DNA of 43,614 nucleotides from an uncultured Granulosicoccaceae bacterium (GCA_938041955.1 CALISD010000187.1:1-43614), one strand, 5' to 3'; counted from the stretch's first letter, positions 1 through 9,325 are shown. Program-made: numbers and translations. Notes: generated by a model from the letters alone, not told the origin.

Positions 1-72
1 CACCTCATACAGTGGTACAAGACTCGCAATGTCACGCTATCTTAGTGGCGTAACTTGCGATGGTAGAAAGGT

Positions 73-1305
73 ATGAGTGATTACCCACCTCTGACTTTTA
101 ATGTTCCTGCGCCGGAGCTTCGGCCCGGTGATACACCTGACTTTTCAGGTGTTGAGATTCCGCGTGCCGGCGCTGCAAGGCGTCCGTCTGTTGATGTTGA
201 TCCGAAAGAAATTCGCGATCTGGCGTTTACGATCATCCGTGTGATGTCACGTGATGGTGAAGCGGTAGGGGAGTGGACGTGTGACTTGAGTGATGCAGAA
301 CTGCTTGAAGGCATGCGGCATATGATGCGGTTGCGAGCTTTTGATGCGCGAATGTTAATGGCGCAGCGGCAGGGCAAGACATCATTCTATATGCAGCATT
401 TGGGTGAGGAGGCGATCTCTTGTGCGTTTCAGCGCGCATTAAAAAAAGGCGATATGAATTTTCCTACTTACCGGCAAGCTGGTTTGTTGATCGCACAGGA
501 CTATCCGCTGAAAACTATGATGTGTCAGATTTACTCTAACGCGGAAGATCCTAATCATGGTCGGCAGTTGCCGATCATGTACTCGTCAAAGGAACACGGG
601 TTCTTTTCAATTTCCGGCAACCTGGCCACACAATATCCTCAGGCAGTCGGATGGGCAATGGCCTCAGCGATTAGCAATGACACAAAGATTGCTGCCGGTT
701 GGGTGGGTGATGGTTCCACTGCAGAAAGTGATGTTCATGCAGCGATTGTTTTTGCCTCTACTTATAAACCTCCGGTGATATTGAACATCGTCAATAACCA
801 ATGGGCCATCTCTACGTTTCAAGGTATAGCGAAAGGTGAGTCAGGAACTTTTGCGGCGCGTGGCCATGGTTTCGGCATACCGGCACTGCGTGTAGATGGC
901 AATGACTACCTCGCGGTATACGCAGTAGCGCAATGGGCCGCTGAGCGCGCCAGGCGAAACCTCGGGCCGACTTTGGTTGAATATGTAACTTATCGCGCGG
1001 GTGGTCACTCAACATCTGATGATCCTTCTGCTTACCGTCCTAAAGAGGAGGGTGATGCCTGGCCGCTGGGTGATCCTATATTGCGATTTAAAGGTTACTT
1101 AATTAAAAAAGGTATCTGGTCGGAGGAGCGGCATACTCAAACGGAAGCCGAAATTGCAGATGAAATACTTACAGCTCAAAAAGAGGCTGAAGCCATTGGA
1201 ACATTAAGTACTGGCAGCGGGCCAAGTGCACGCGATATGTTTGAAGATGTGTTTGAAGAGATGCCACCGCATTTGATCAAACAGCGTCAGGAAGCGGGGT
1301 ATTAA
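73..1305 (+). CDS. bkdA1: Branched-chain 2-oxoacid dehydrogenase E1 alpha subunit
   Basis: E1alpha decarboxylates the 2-oxoacids of valine, leucine and isoleucine with thiamine diphosphate and passes the acyl group to E2. The 410-residue length equals what I recall for Pseudomonas BkdA1. The ThDP motif is visible as GDGSTAESD followed about 25 residues later by NNQWAIS, and the conserved loop YRAGGHSTSDDPSAYR lies near residues 310-325. The long N-terminal arm before the catalytic core is typical of the bacterial BCKDH form rather than pyruvate dehydrogenase. The ATG follows AGAAAGGT, a short but usable ribosome site. It is the first gene of a four-gene cluster. Only 72 bases lie upstream in the window, so promoter and regulator are not resolved. 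Family assignment is secure; substrate range is inferred from homology. Confidence 0.96.
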   Translation: MSDYPPLTFNVPAPELRPGDTPDFSGVEIPRAGAARRPSVDVDPKEIRDLAFTIIRVMSRDGEAVGEWTCDLSDAELLEGMRHMMRLRAFDARMLMAQRQGKTSFYMQHLGEEAISCAFQRALKKGDMNFPTYRQAGLLIAQDYPLKTMMCQIYSNAEDPNHGRQLPIMYSSKEHGFFSISGNLATQYPQAVGWAMASAISNDTKIAAGWVGDGSTAESDVHAAIVFASTYKPPVILNIVNNQWAISTFQGIAKGESGTFAARGHGFGIPALRVDGNDYLAVYAVAQWAAERARRNLGPTLVEYVTYRAGGHSTSDDPSAYRPKEEGDAWPLGDPILRFKGYLIKKGIWSEERHTQTEAEIADEILTAQKEAEAIGTLSTGSGPSARDMFEDVFEEMPPHLIKQRQEAGY

Positions 1306-1399
1306 GTGTATTGCGTCAAACAAAATGCATACATGCGTCGACTGATCAAAGGTGAAATTTCGGCTGCTTTGCTTTTAACGGAATACGTGGAGCTTGCTC

Positions 1400-1585
1400 A
1401 TGCACTTTAATCAATCACCCCTTGTTGTTTTATTGGGGGAGTTTGTCATACAGCTTGCGGCCGCGTTGCAGTTTTTGAAAAGGCAGCAGCCACTGGCTGC
1501 AAGCTGGCGTCCGATAGGTGATGCAAAAAGGACAAACCAAATGACAAACTCTCATATGCACATTTTTTTTAAAGCAGTACACTAA
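1400..1585 (+). CDS. Small ORF of 61 residues between bkdA1 and bkdA2, possibly a coupling peptide
   Basis: I do not recognise this product. It fills most of a 281-base gap between two genes that are usually almost adjacent. GGAG at 1389-1392 sits seven bases before the ATG at 1400, and the stop codon TAA at 1583-1585 is separated by one base from the bkdA2 ATG at 1587. The bkdA2 start has no clear ribosome site of its own, so translation of this ORF could deliver ribosomes to it. The peptide has a hydrophobic stretch at about residues 9-27 and a basic, polar tail. It could equally be a chance ORF in a spacer; no domain is visible. Confidence 0.35.
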   Translation: MHFNQSPLVVLLGEFVIQLAAALQFLKRQQPLAASWRPIGDAKRTNQMTNSHMHIFFKAVH

Positions 1586-1586
1586 T

Positions 1587-2600
1587 ATGCCAAAGATGAC
1601 AATGATCGAGGCCATTCAAAGCGCTCATGATACTGCGATGGAACGTGATGAAAAAGTCGTTGTATACGGTGAAGACGTTGGCTTCTTCGGTGGGGTGTTT
1701 CGTTGCACTGCGGGGCTTCAGGAAAAGTATGGACCTACACGTTGTTTTGATGCACCTATCAATGAATCGGGTATTGTAGGTACTGCAATCGGCATGGCGG
1801 CTTATGGCTTGCGCCCGTGTGTGGAAATTCAATTTTCAGATTATGTGTACCCGGCTTATGATCAGATAGTCTCTGAAGCAGCACGTTTGCGGCATCGTTG
1901 CGCGGGTGACTTTACTTGCCCGCTGGTGATTCGCATGCCGGTCGGTGGTGGAATTTTTGGAGGCCAGACGCATAGTCAAAGCCCCGAAGCGGTTTTTACC
2001 CATGTGTGTGGTATCAAGACTGTTATGCCGTCTAACCCCTACGATGCTAAAGGCTTGCTGGCTGCTGCTATTGATGATCCTGATCCGGTGATATTTATGG
2101 AGCCTAAGCGTTTATATAATGGCCCGTTTGACGGTCACCATGAAAACCCGGTGGTACCGTGGCGGGAACATGCGCTGGGTGAAGTGCCGGAAGGCTATTA
2201 CACACTACCTTTAGGTAAAGCAGAGATTCGACGCGTAGGTGAGGCAGTAACCATTATCGCCTATGGCACTATGGTGTATGTTGCAGAAGCGGCTGCGGCA
2301 GAAACGGGCATTGATGCAGAAATTATAGATTTACGAACCCTGTTGCCATTGGACCTCGAAACGATAGTGGAGTCTGTTGCAAAAACCGGTCGTTGTGTGA
2401 TCGTGCATGAGGCGACGCGAACCTCAGGTTATGGTGGCGAGCTGGCGACGTTGGTACAGGAAGAATGCTTCTATCATCTTGAAGCCCCCATCATGCGTGT
2501 TACAGGGTGGGATACGCCTTACCCACACGCGCAAGAGTGGGATTACTTTCCAAGTCCTGAGCGTGTGGGTCGCGCCATGCAACAAGTGATGGAGGCTTAA
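1587..2600 (+). CDS. bkdA2: Branched-chain 2-oxoacid dehydrogenase E1 beta subunit
   Basis: E1beta completes the ThDP active site with E1alpha. At 337 residues it is full length for the family. The N-terminal pyrimidine-binding domain shows VVVYGEDVGFFGGVF, the central part shows GGGIFGGQTHSQSPE and PSNPYDAKG, and the C-terminal domain shows VHEATRTSGYGGEL followed by RVTGWDTPYPHAQEWDYFP, all characteristic of the BCKDH beta subunit. The ATG is chosen because the protein aligns from its first residues with the family start; no strong ribosome site is seen, and a small ORF ends one base before it. The E2 gene begins four bases after the stop, so the two are surely cotranscribed. Confidence 0.96.
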   Translation: MPKMTMIEAIQSAHDTAMERDEKVVVYGEDVGFFGGVFRCTAGLQEKYGPTRCFDAPINESGIVGTAIGMAAYGLRPCVEIQFSDYVYPAYDQIVSEAARLRHRCAGDFTCPLVIRMPVGGGIFGGQTHSQSPEAVFTHVCGIKTVMPSNPYDAKGLLAAAIDDPDPVIFMEPKRLYNGPFDGHHENPVVPWREHALGEVPEGYYTLPLGKAEIRRVGEAVTIIAYGTMVYVAEAAAAETGIDAEIIDLRTLLPLDLETIVESVAKTGRCVIVHEATRTSGYGGELATLVQEECFYHLEAPIMRVTGWDTPYPHAQEWDYFPSPERVGRAMQQVMEA

Positions 2601-2604
2601 AAAA

Positions 2605-3903
2605 ATGGGTATTTTTTCCATACGGTTGCCTGATGTTGGTGAAGGCGTGGCTGAGGCTGAGCTTGTCGAGTGGAATGTAAAGGTCGGCGATACCGTTCTT
2701 GAAGACGATATGGTTGGCGCTGTGATGACCGATAAGGCCGCGGTAGAAATTCCGACCAGCGTTACCGGTAAAGTGATCTGGCTCGGTGGAGAGGTCGGAG
2801 ATGTGATCGCGGTGGGTGCTGAACTATTACGAGTTGAAGTTGAGGGTGAAGGTAATGCTGATGCGAGTGCAGTGCCCGAGGCTAAACCTGAACCCGTAAG
2901 TTCGGTTAGTAAAGAGTCGCAGATCGTAGAGTCTTCTGATACTACGGCGCCAGAAGCAACGCCAGAGTCTGCTCCCATCAGTGTTAAAGATCCCACGACG
3001 GATCTGCCACCCGGTAATACAACCAAATCAGTAGGAGGCAGTAAACCACTGGCTGCCCCCAGTGTTCGAAAAGCCGCCAGAGATCGCGGCATCGATTTAC
3101 GTTCGGTTACTGGTAGCGGACCGGCGGGAAGAATCACCCACGACGATCTGCAGGGCCACAGTCAAAACAGCCAGAACAATAGCTACGGAAAACAGCCTAA
3201 TACTTCGGTAGAAGAAGTAAAGATGGTCGGCTTGCGGCGCTTGATCGCCAATAAAATGAGTCAATCGAAAAAGCATATTCCGCACATCACTATTGTTGAA
3301 GAGATTGATGTGACGAGCCTTGAGCAAACACGGGAAGAGTTGAATACCTCGTACGAGGCCGATCGAGGCAAGCTGACAGTGCTGCCGTTTATGATGAAGG
3401 CAGTGGTTGAGGCAGTTAGGCTACAGCCAGTGATCAACGCACTTTTTGATGATGAAGCAGACATGGTTCGTCAGTATGGGGGGGTCCACATTGGCATTGC
3501 CACGCAAACCGACAACGGTCTTATGGTGCCGGTCGTTCGCCATTGTGAGGTACGCAACTTATGGGACAGTGCGAGTGAAGTAGGCCGATTGGCAGCCGCC
3601 TGTCGGGATGGAAGTGCCAGTCGTGAGGAACTAAGTGGTTCGACCATCACCATTACCTCTCTTGGCCCGCTGGGCGCTATTGCTACCACGCCGATAATTA
3701 ATCATCCGGAAGTGGCGATTGTCGGAATCAATAAAATGGTGATACGACCGTTTTGGGATGGACAGCAGTTTGTACCGCGCAAGATGATGAATATCTCCTG
3801 TTCGTTTGATCACCGGGTGGTTGACGGATGGGATGCGGCAGTGATGGTGCAAAAACTTAAAACGCTTCTGGAGCAACCAGCCATGTTATTGGTGGAGGGT
3901 TAA
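2605..3903 (+). CDS. bkdB: Dihydrolipoyl transacylase E2 of the branched-chain complex
   Basis: E2 is the core of the complex: a swinging lipoyl arm takes the acyl group from E1 and transfers it to CoA. Three parts are visible. An N-terminal lipoyl domain (about 1-80) carries the lipoylated lysine, Lys44, in MTDKAAVEIP. A Ser/Pro/Glu-rich linker follows, then an E1/E3-binding domain at about 147-182 (APSVRKAARDRGIDL, VTGSGPAGRI). The catalytic acyltransferase domain runs to the end and holds DHRVVDG with His403 and Asp407. A single lipoyl domain and 432 residues fit the bacterial branched-chain enzyme. It begins four bases after bkdA2 and ends four bases before the E3 gene. Confidence 0.96.
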   Translation: MGIFSIRLPDVGEGVAEAELVEWNVKVGDTVLEDDMVGAVMTDKAAVEIPTSVTGKVIWLGGEVGDVIAVGAELLRVEVEGEGNADASAVPEAKPEPVSSVSKESQIVESSDTTAPEATPESAPISVKDPTTDLPPGNTTKSVGGSKPLAAPSVRKAARDRGIDLRSVTGSGPAGRITHDDLQGHSQNSQNNSYGKQPNTSVEEVKMVGLRRLIANKMSQSKKHIPHITIVEEIDVTSLEQTREELNTSYEADRGKLTVLPFMMKAVVEAVRLQPVINALFDDEADMVRQYGGVHIGIATQTDNGLMVPVVRHCEVRNLWDSASEVGRLAAACRDGSASREELSGSTITITSLGPLGAIATTPIINHPEVAIVGINKMVIRPFWDGQQFVPRKMMNISCSFDHRVVDGWDAAVMVQKLKTLLEQPAMLLVEG

Positions 3904-3907
3904 AACC

Positions 3908-5293
3908 ATGAATGATAAACACGTTAAGTTGTTGGTTATAGGTGCAGGGCCGGGCGGTTATGTGTGTGCCATAAAGGCTGCGAAGCTCGGCGTTGAGACA
4001 CTGTTGGTCGAGGAGTCAAAGCCAGGTGGTACCTGTCTGAATGTTGGATGTATTCCGTCTAAGGCAATTATTCATGCAGCAGATGAGTTCTATAAAACCG
4101 GATCCTACGCAGTAGAAAATGAGCTCGGGATATCAGTCGCCCAGCCAACGATTGATCTGGAAAAAACCAGAGCATGGAAAGACGAAATCGTTAAACGTCT
4201 TAACAGTGGTGTGGAAGGGTTGTTAAAAAAAGCGGGCGCACAAACGCTATACGGAAAAGCTCGTTTTCTGGACGGGAAAACAGTCGAAGTGGAAAGCCTC
4301 GATGGTATAGTGAAAATACATGCAGACAACATAGTCATAGCGACAGGTTCTACGCCTATAGAAGTGCCCTCTCTTCCATTCAGTGATTACGTCATGTCAT
4401 CGACTGATGCACTCGCACTGGGCAAGGTGCCTGAATCACTGGCAGTAGTCGGGGGTGGGTATATTGGTCTTGAAATAGGTACTGCATTTGCCAAGCTGGG
4501 CGCGCGGGTGGTGGTGATTGAAGCGGCTGATCAAATATTACCGCAGTACGATTCTGCACTGATCGCACCCGTGTTAAAACGATTGCGTAAACTGAATATA
4601 GAGGTGATGACCAATGCCAGCGCTGAAGGTGTTTCAGACGGTAATTTGCAGGTGCGTCTCAAAGACGGCAGTTCCCGCAGCCTGACTGCAGACAAGGTAC
4701 TTGTGACTGTCGGGCGTAAACCGCGAACCGACTGCGGTATCGATGAGCTTAGTTTGACCATGAACGGTACGTATATAAATATTGATGAGAAATGCCAGAC
4801 TTCAATGCGCGGTGTTTATGCTATCGGGGACATCACCGGTGAACCCATGTTGGCGCATAGAGCCATGGCACAAGGCGAGGTGGTGGCTGAAATTATTGCC
4901 GGTGAAAACAGCGTCTACGATAAAAATTGTATTCCGGCTGTGTGCTTTACTGATCCGGAAATTGTGACTGCCGGCTTATCGTCGCAGGAGGCTCTGGCTC
5001 AAGATATTGAAGTCTCCATCGGACACTTTCCATTGCAGGCGAATGGCCGTGCGATGACCATGGAGAGAGACGACGGATTTATTCGAGTGGTCGCGCGAAA
5101 GGACAATGGTGTGGTGTTGGGTATCCAGGCGGTCGGGTATCAGGTGTCTGAGTTATCTGCGGCATTTTCGCTGGCGATTGAAATGGGCGCGCGTGCCGAA
5201 GATATTGCAGCGACCGTCCATGCTCACCCAACGGTTAGCGAGGGTTTTCAGGAAGCCTGTATGAGTGTGTTAGGCGGGGGACTGCATATCTAG
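3908..5293 (+). CDS. lpdV: Dihydrolipoyl dehydrogenase E3
   Basis: E3 reoxidises the dihydrolipoyl arm of E2 and reduces NAD+. The FAD-binding GAGPGG is at residues 12-17, and the redox-active disulfide is Cys43/Cys48 in GGTCLNVGCIPSKA. An NAD-binding glycine motif, VVGGGYIGLEIG, lies near residue 180, and the C-terminal HAHPTVSE supplies the catalytic His/Glu pair. The length of 461 matches the Pseudomonas branched-chain-specific E3. As the fourth gene of the operon it is probably dedicated to this complex, although E3 enzymes can be shared. I see no hairpin-plus-T-run terminator in the 51 bases before the convergent beta-helix gene. Confidence 0.95.
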   Translation: MNDKHVKLLVIGAGPGGYVCAIKAAKLGVETLLVEESKPGGTCLNVGCIPSKAIIHAADEFYKTGSYAVENELGISVAQPTIDLEKTRAWKDEIVKRLNSGVEGLLKKAGAQTLYGKARFLDGKTVEVESLDGIVKIHADNIVIATGSTPIEVPSLPFSDYVMSSTDALALGKVPESLAVVGGGYIGLEIGTAFAKLGARVVVIEAADQILPQYDSALIAPVLKRLRKLNIEVMTNASAEGVSDGNLQVRLKDGSSRSLTADKVLVTVGRKPRTDCGIDELSLTMNGTYINIDEKCQTSMRGVYAIGDITGEPMLAHRAMAQGEVVAEIIAGENSVYDKNCIPAVCFTDPEIVTAGLSSQEALAQDIEVSIGHFPLQANGRAMTMERDDGFIRVVARKDNGVVLGIQAVGYQVSELSAAFSLAIEMGARAEDIAATVHAHPTVSEGFQEACMSVLGGGLHI

Positions 5294-5344
5294 CTCTGGT
5301 GTGCAGATCAGGATAAATTTTTGACCCTGCCGTGATCGGTTGCG

Positions 5345-6631
5345 TTATCTCTGAACGTTGCTGTTGGTCTGCATCTCATCGGCGCCGATATCAACCTTTC
5401 TACCGAAAGGCCGGTTTTCACCATCTACATCAAATTGCGCCAGCCTGTGTCTGCGTACTTTATTTAAGACTTCACTGACTTCTTTCTTAAGGCGCAAGTT
5501 GCCGGTAACGGGGTTAACAAACCAGTCTGCCTGAGCACTATCTACGTTGTTGGCCGACATAAAGAATTTTTGATCCCGGTGTGCAATCGGCGCATCAACG
5601 ATGTTGTTTGATACCTCGATGTTCATAGACTCAAAACGCAACTCTATTGAGTTCGGTAAGTTGCCATTCGTGAGTACGGTGTTATGTAAGATCTTGGTTC
5701 CAGGGGAGTCCCATGCCAGTATGGTGGCATCGGCACTTTGAGTACGCTTGGTAGAATAGAGGCCGGGCGTCATGACGACCATATTATTGCGAATGACCCC
5801 TCCACGATGATCAAAGTGCTTTTCTTTTAGCCCGTAGACGATCGCACGGTCTACATCTATAAAGGTATTGTTTTCAGTGATGGTGTCACTTGCTCCATTC
5901 CATGCCAGTACAGCAGCATTCCACAGGTGATCAGCATTGTCAGGGGTGTGAAAGTTTCTAAAGCGATTGTTGCTGATCCGCCAGCCGACGCCTGCGTGAA
6001 TATCAATACCGTTGGTGTAACCTGTGCCACTGCCGTTGTGATCGGTAAGCGATGGTCCGTCGGTGTACTCCATGATGCTGTATTCGACTATGCCATTGTT
6101 GACGCCGTCGCCGAATTCCCGCGGATTCGCTTTTATAAATTGCTGGCCTGAATTGACCATCCGGACGTTGTAAATGCGGGGTGATCGAGCACTGCCATCG
6201 ATCTGGATAGAATGAAAGTACACTTCGCTAATGGTTAGGTTGGCAATGGTGGTGTTTTTTGCACTTATCCAAAAGCCGTTGTCGACGTTCTTGCGCTGGC
6301 TGTTGTCCATGCCGGGGCCGACCAGTTCTACGGAATCGCAATTGTCCTCCAGACCCCTGATAGTGACGTTGTCGGCGGTAATGCCGAGGGTTGAGGAGGC
6401 TAACCGGTAACGCCCCGGTTTGATTAAAATAGTGCTGTTTTCGCGCAGGTCGAGCACAGCAGCATACAGTTGTTCGACATTGCCCACGACGACGACATTT
6501 TTTTGCGGCATCGGTAATACCGGTGCACCAATGCATGGACTGTAAAGGCCAGACTGGGCAAGGCTGGTGCCAGAGAAGAGACTGGTGGCCAGAAACGCGA
6601 ACGTGAGAAAAATTGTTTTTACTGGAAACAC
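5345..6631 (-). CDS. Secreted right-handed parallel beta-helix protein
   Basis: The N-terminus (about 1-25, ending SLAQS) is a Sec signal peptide, so the protein is exported. Much of the rest consists of short turns of the beta-helix type, with Asn-rich coils such as TENNTFIDVDRAIVYG and SNNIVDAPIAH. The end has GENRPFGRKVDIGADE, a tail often found on secreted beta-helix proteins in marine bacteria. Polysaccharide lyases, epimerases and adhesins share this fold, and I cannot name catalytic residues, so the activity is open. The start is GTG at 6631; no good ribosome site precedes it and no ATG lies close upstream. It is convergent with the lpdV gene and appears to be a single-gene unit. Confidence 0.8.
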   Translation of the reverse strand: MFPVKTIFLTFAFLATSLFSGTSLAQSGLYSPCIGAPVLPMPQKNVVVVGNVEQLYAAVLDLRENSTILIKPGRYRLASSTLGITADNVTIRGLEDNCDSVELVGPGMDNSQRKNVDNGFWISAKNTTIANLTISEVYFHSIQIDGSARSPRIYNVRMVNSGQQFIKANPREFGDGVNNGIVEYSIMEYTDGPSLTDHNGSGTGYTNGIDIHAGVGWRISNNRFRNFHTPDNADHLWNAAVLAWNGASDTITENNTFIDVDRAIVYGLKEKHFDHRGGVIRNNMVVMTPGLYSTKRTQSADATILAWDSPGTKILHNTVLTNGNLPNSIELRFESMNIEVSNNIVDAPIAHRDQKFFMSANNVDSAQADWFVNPVTGNLRLKKEVSEVLNKVRRHRLAQFDVDGENRPFGRKVDIGADEMQTNSNVQR

Positions 6632-6701
6632 GATGTTGTGGTTGCTTGTAGTTTCGGGAGGTGAGGGACTCTACCAGCCACAAGAAAGGTTGTCATGCGA
6701 T

Positions 6702-6732
6702 CAATAGTGGTTATCACAAACCTCCACTATTG
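6702..6732. repeat. Perfect 9-bp inverted repeat upstream of the beta-helix gene
   Basis: CAATAGTGG at 6702-6710 is the exact reverse complement of CCACTATTG at 6724-6732, with a 13-base spacer. It lies 70 bases upstream of the beta-helix start and 60 bases downstream of the MoaD-like stop, both on the minus strand. No run of T follows on the minus strand, so an intrinsic terminator is unlikely. An operator or an RNA hairpin in the leader of the beta-helix gene fits better. Confidence 0.5.
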
Positions 6733-6792
6733 TGTTTAGGATGTTGCGCTTTTGTAGCAACTGTTTCTTTTTGAGTACAATGATACCAGCTG

Positions 6793-7038
6793 TTATCCAC
6801 CTTCTATTCTCGGTAACAGATAAATCTCCGCATCTGCCGGAATATTTTTCGACCAATCGTCCTGGTAGATCGTGCCATTAATGGAAACGGCGACTTCACT
6901 GTCAATGAGTGTCTCCAGTTTTGGATGTAACTCGGCGAGTTTGCGTAATAGCTCTCGAATAGTGAGCGCTTCAATTTCAACGAATTCTGCACCACCGGCA
7001 GCGGGGCGTAAGCCGCCCCACAGAAACACTTTATTCAT
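6793..7038 (-). CDS. MoaD/ThiS-family sulfur-carrier-like protein
   Basis: This 81-residue protein has the small ubiquitin-like fold expected of MoaD/ThiS: VNINGT-like strand SINGTIYQ, DAEIYLLPRIEGG, and a terminal Gly-Gly. In that family the terminal glycine is thiocarboxylated and donates sulfur, as in molybdopterin synthesis. Its ATG shares one base with the stop codon of the molybdenum subunit gene, so it is translationally coupled to it. A carrier inside a molybdenum hydroxylase operon may serve cofactor formation for that enzyme, either pterin dithiolene formation or the sulfido ligand. Which one is inference. It could also serve thiamine or tRNA thiolation. It is not the usual moaD, because no moaE or moaC is adjacent. 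Confidence 0.8.
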   Translation of the reverse strand: MNKVFLWGGLRPAAGGAEFVEIEALTIRELLRKLAELHPKLETLIDSEVAVSINGTIYQDDWSKNIPADAEIYLLPRIEGG

Positions 7039-9320
7039 TAGTCATCAGATGAGTCATCAGATGCCGCCTGGGCGTGAATAGCCGCCAGAATGCGTGGCGG
7101 TGACATAGGTACATGGGTCATTCGAACCTGAGTGGCGTTTGATACTGCGTTTCCGATCGCAGCCAGCGGCGGCACAATGGAGGTTTCTCCGACACCACGG
7201 ATGCCGTAAGGATGGTTCGGATTCGGGATCTCAAGAATCTGAGTATCAATCATGGGAAGATCCGAGCAGACCGGAATCCGGTAGTCGAGAAACCCCGGGT
7301 TTTGTAAACGACCATCTTCACCGTAGATATATTCTTCGTTGAGTGCCCAGCCAATGCCTTGTGCTGCACCACCCTGAAACTGACCCTCGACATAGGTCGG
7401 GTGAACTGCTTTGCCTGCATCCTGAATGACGGTGTAGCGCACAACACGTGTTTGCCCGGTTTCCGGATCAACTTCAATGTCACAAATGTGTGTGGCGAAA
7501 GATACACCGGCTCCGTCGGCTACAATCTGGGCGTGTCCCGCGATGGGTCCGCCAGTCTTTTCCGCACTTTTTGCCAGGTCAGCAATAGACAGAGGCGGGT
7601 GGTTTGAATTGCTCTCGCCACCAGCCCAGGCCTGGCCATTCTCCCAAACAACCTCATCAACATCGATCTCCCACAGGGTGGCAGCTCGTTGTCGCATGTC
7701 AGCTATCGCCATACGGCAGGATTGAATGGCGGACATTGAACTGGCAAAGGTGCCACGGCTGCCGTCAGTCATTTCGTTGTAACCCAGTGAGCCGGTATCG
7801 GCAATGACTGCTTTGACCTGCTCGTAAGGTATGCCGAGTTCTTCGGCGACCACCAGTGCCAGGGACGCGCGAGCGCCACCGACGTCAATGGTGCCAACGG
7901 TGATCGTGGCGGTACCATCTGAACTGATATTCAGATCGGTGCAGGATTGGCCACCAAAGTTAAACCAAAAGCCACACGCCATGCCACGCCCCTGGTTTGG
8001 TCCGAGAGGTGCTGACATGTGTGGATGATTCTTTGCGGCATCGAGAGTCGGGCCAATACCGATCGGGCCATAAACCGGTCCGTAGGATGATTTTGTGCCT
8101 TCTTTTGCGGCGTTCTGGATTCGCATATCAATGGCTTTCATGCCAATACGATCAGCCAGTTCGTCGATCATGCTTTCTACGGCGAAGGCTGCCATCGGCG
8201 CAGACGGTGCGCGGTAGGCGGTCGTCTTTGGCCGGTTAACCAATACTTCGAGGCCGACTGTCTTTACGTTTTTGAGGTCGTAACAGGCAAAGGCTGTCAT
8301 GGCGCCGAGTGTTGCCCATGATCCAGCGTATGGACCGCTGGTGTAACGCAATTCTGCTTCGGCGGCAGTAATGACACCGTCTTTAGTGACACCCATTTTG
8401 ATATCAATTGAGGTGGCGCTGGTGGGGCCTGAGGCGCGAAAAACATCTTCGCGGCTCATCACCAGTTTCACCGGGCGATTGGCTTTTTGCGAAAGGGCGA
8501 GGGCGACCGGTTCTACCCATAAATGAGTTTTACCGCCAAATCCTCCACCGATTTCCGACGACGTCACTTTAAGTTTGGCTTCATCAAGACCGAGTATTTC
8601 TGCGCATTGTTGTCTGAATACAAAGTGTCCCTGAGTACATACCCACAATTCTCCGGCGCCATCAGGACCGATGCTTGCCACGCAAGCATGCGGCTCGATA
8701 TAACCTTGATGTGATTGTCCGGTTTTAAAATTGCGTTCAATGACAACATCTGCAGCTTCGAATCCTTCTGCCACATTGCCGTGACCAAACTCAGAGCGTT
8801 TTGCAACGTTTGAAGCCTTGCCCGGAGTCGGGTCAACGCCTTTGGTGAAGCATTTGTTGTTAATAACGGGGGCTTTTGGTTTTACTGCTTCATCAACGTC
8901 TGTCACATGTTTAAGCAACTTGTATTCGACTTTGATCAACTTGAGTGCGGCTTTTGCCGTCTTTGCATCAACTGCTGCGACCGCGGCGACTGCGTGCCCG
9001 TCATAGAAGACCTTTTTACCGGCCATGCAGTTATCAATTATATCCAGCAGACCCGGGTCAGTAATACCCTTGGTTTTAAAGTCCTTGGCAGTAACTATTG
9101 CTTTTACACCTTTGAGCTTTTCCGCTTTGCTTGTATCAATACTTTTGATACTGGCGTGTGCGTGTGGGCTGCGCAAAATGCTGCCATGTAATTGACCAGA
9201 CATGTTGTGGTCAGCGCCGTAACGCGCACGACCGGTCACTTTGTCTATCCCGTCTGGCCGCATTGGACGCGTGCCGACAGATTTAAAGACGCGATCGGTA
9301 AGTAGAGTGTCTTTTCCCAT
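7038..9320 (-). CDS. Xanthine dehydrogenase-family molybdopterin-binding subunit
   Basis: This is the large catalytic subunit (about 760 residues) of a three-component molybdenum hydroxylase, in which water supplies the oxygen inserted into the substrate. Visible motifs are an N-terminal KVTGRARYGAD, the molybdopterin loop GGGFGGKTHLWVEP, TAYRAPSAPMAAFAVES, and near the end GIRGVGETSIVPP with the catalytic glutamate. The AYRxxxx loop is not the Cys-containing form of aerobic CO dehydrogenase, so CO oxidation is unlikely; the true substrate is unknown. I chose the ATG at 9320, five bases after the small-subunit stop and preceded by AAAGG. An upstream in-frame start at 9398 would overlap that gene by 73 bases and add 26 unlikely residues. 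Confidence 0.92.
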   Translation of the reverse strand: MGKDTLLTDRVFKSVGTRPMRPDGIDKVTGRARYGADHNMSGQLHGSILRSPHAHASIKSIDTSKAEKLKGVKAIVTAKDFKTKGITDPGLLDIIDNCMAGKKVFYDGHAVAAVAAVDAKTAKAALKLIKVEYKLLKHVTDVDEAVKPKAPVINNKCFTKGVDPTPGKASNVAKRSEFGHGNVAEGFEAADVVIERNFKTGQSHQGYIEPHACVASIGPDGAGELWVCTQGHFVFRQQCAEILGLDEAKLKVTSSEIGGGFGGKTHLWVEPVALALSQKANRPVKLVMSREDVFRASGPTSATSIDIKMGVTKDGVITAAEAELRYTSGPYAGSWATLGAMTAFACYDLKNVKTVGLEVLVNRPKTTAYRAPSAPMAAFAVESMIDELADRIGMKAIDMRIQNAAKEGTKSSYGPVYGPIGIGPTLDAAKNHPHMSAPLGPNQGRGMACGFWFNFGGQSCTDLNISSDGTATITVGTIDVGGARASLALVVAEELGIPYEQVKAVIADTGSLGYNEMTDGSRGTFASSMSAIQSCRMAIADMRQRAATLWEIDVDEVVWENGQAWAGGESNSNHPPLSIADLAKSAEKTGGPIAGHAQIVADGAGVSFATHICDIEVDPETGQTRVVRYTVIQDAGKAVHPTYVEGQFQGGAAQGIGWALNEEYIYGEDGRLQNPGFLDYRIPVCSDLPMIDTQILEIPNPNHPYGIRGVGETSIVPPLAAIGNAVSNATQVRMTHVPMSPPRILAAIHAQAASDDSSDD

Positions 9321-9325
9321 GATGA

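Noticed and set aside
2424..3137. Minus-strand open frame of 237 codons opposite bkdA2/bkdB
   Set aside because: It is a shadow of the Ser/Thr/Pro-rich linker of E2, with no domain or ribosome site, and opposite two certain genes.
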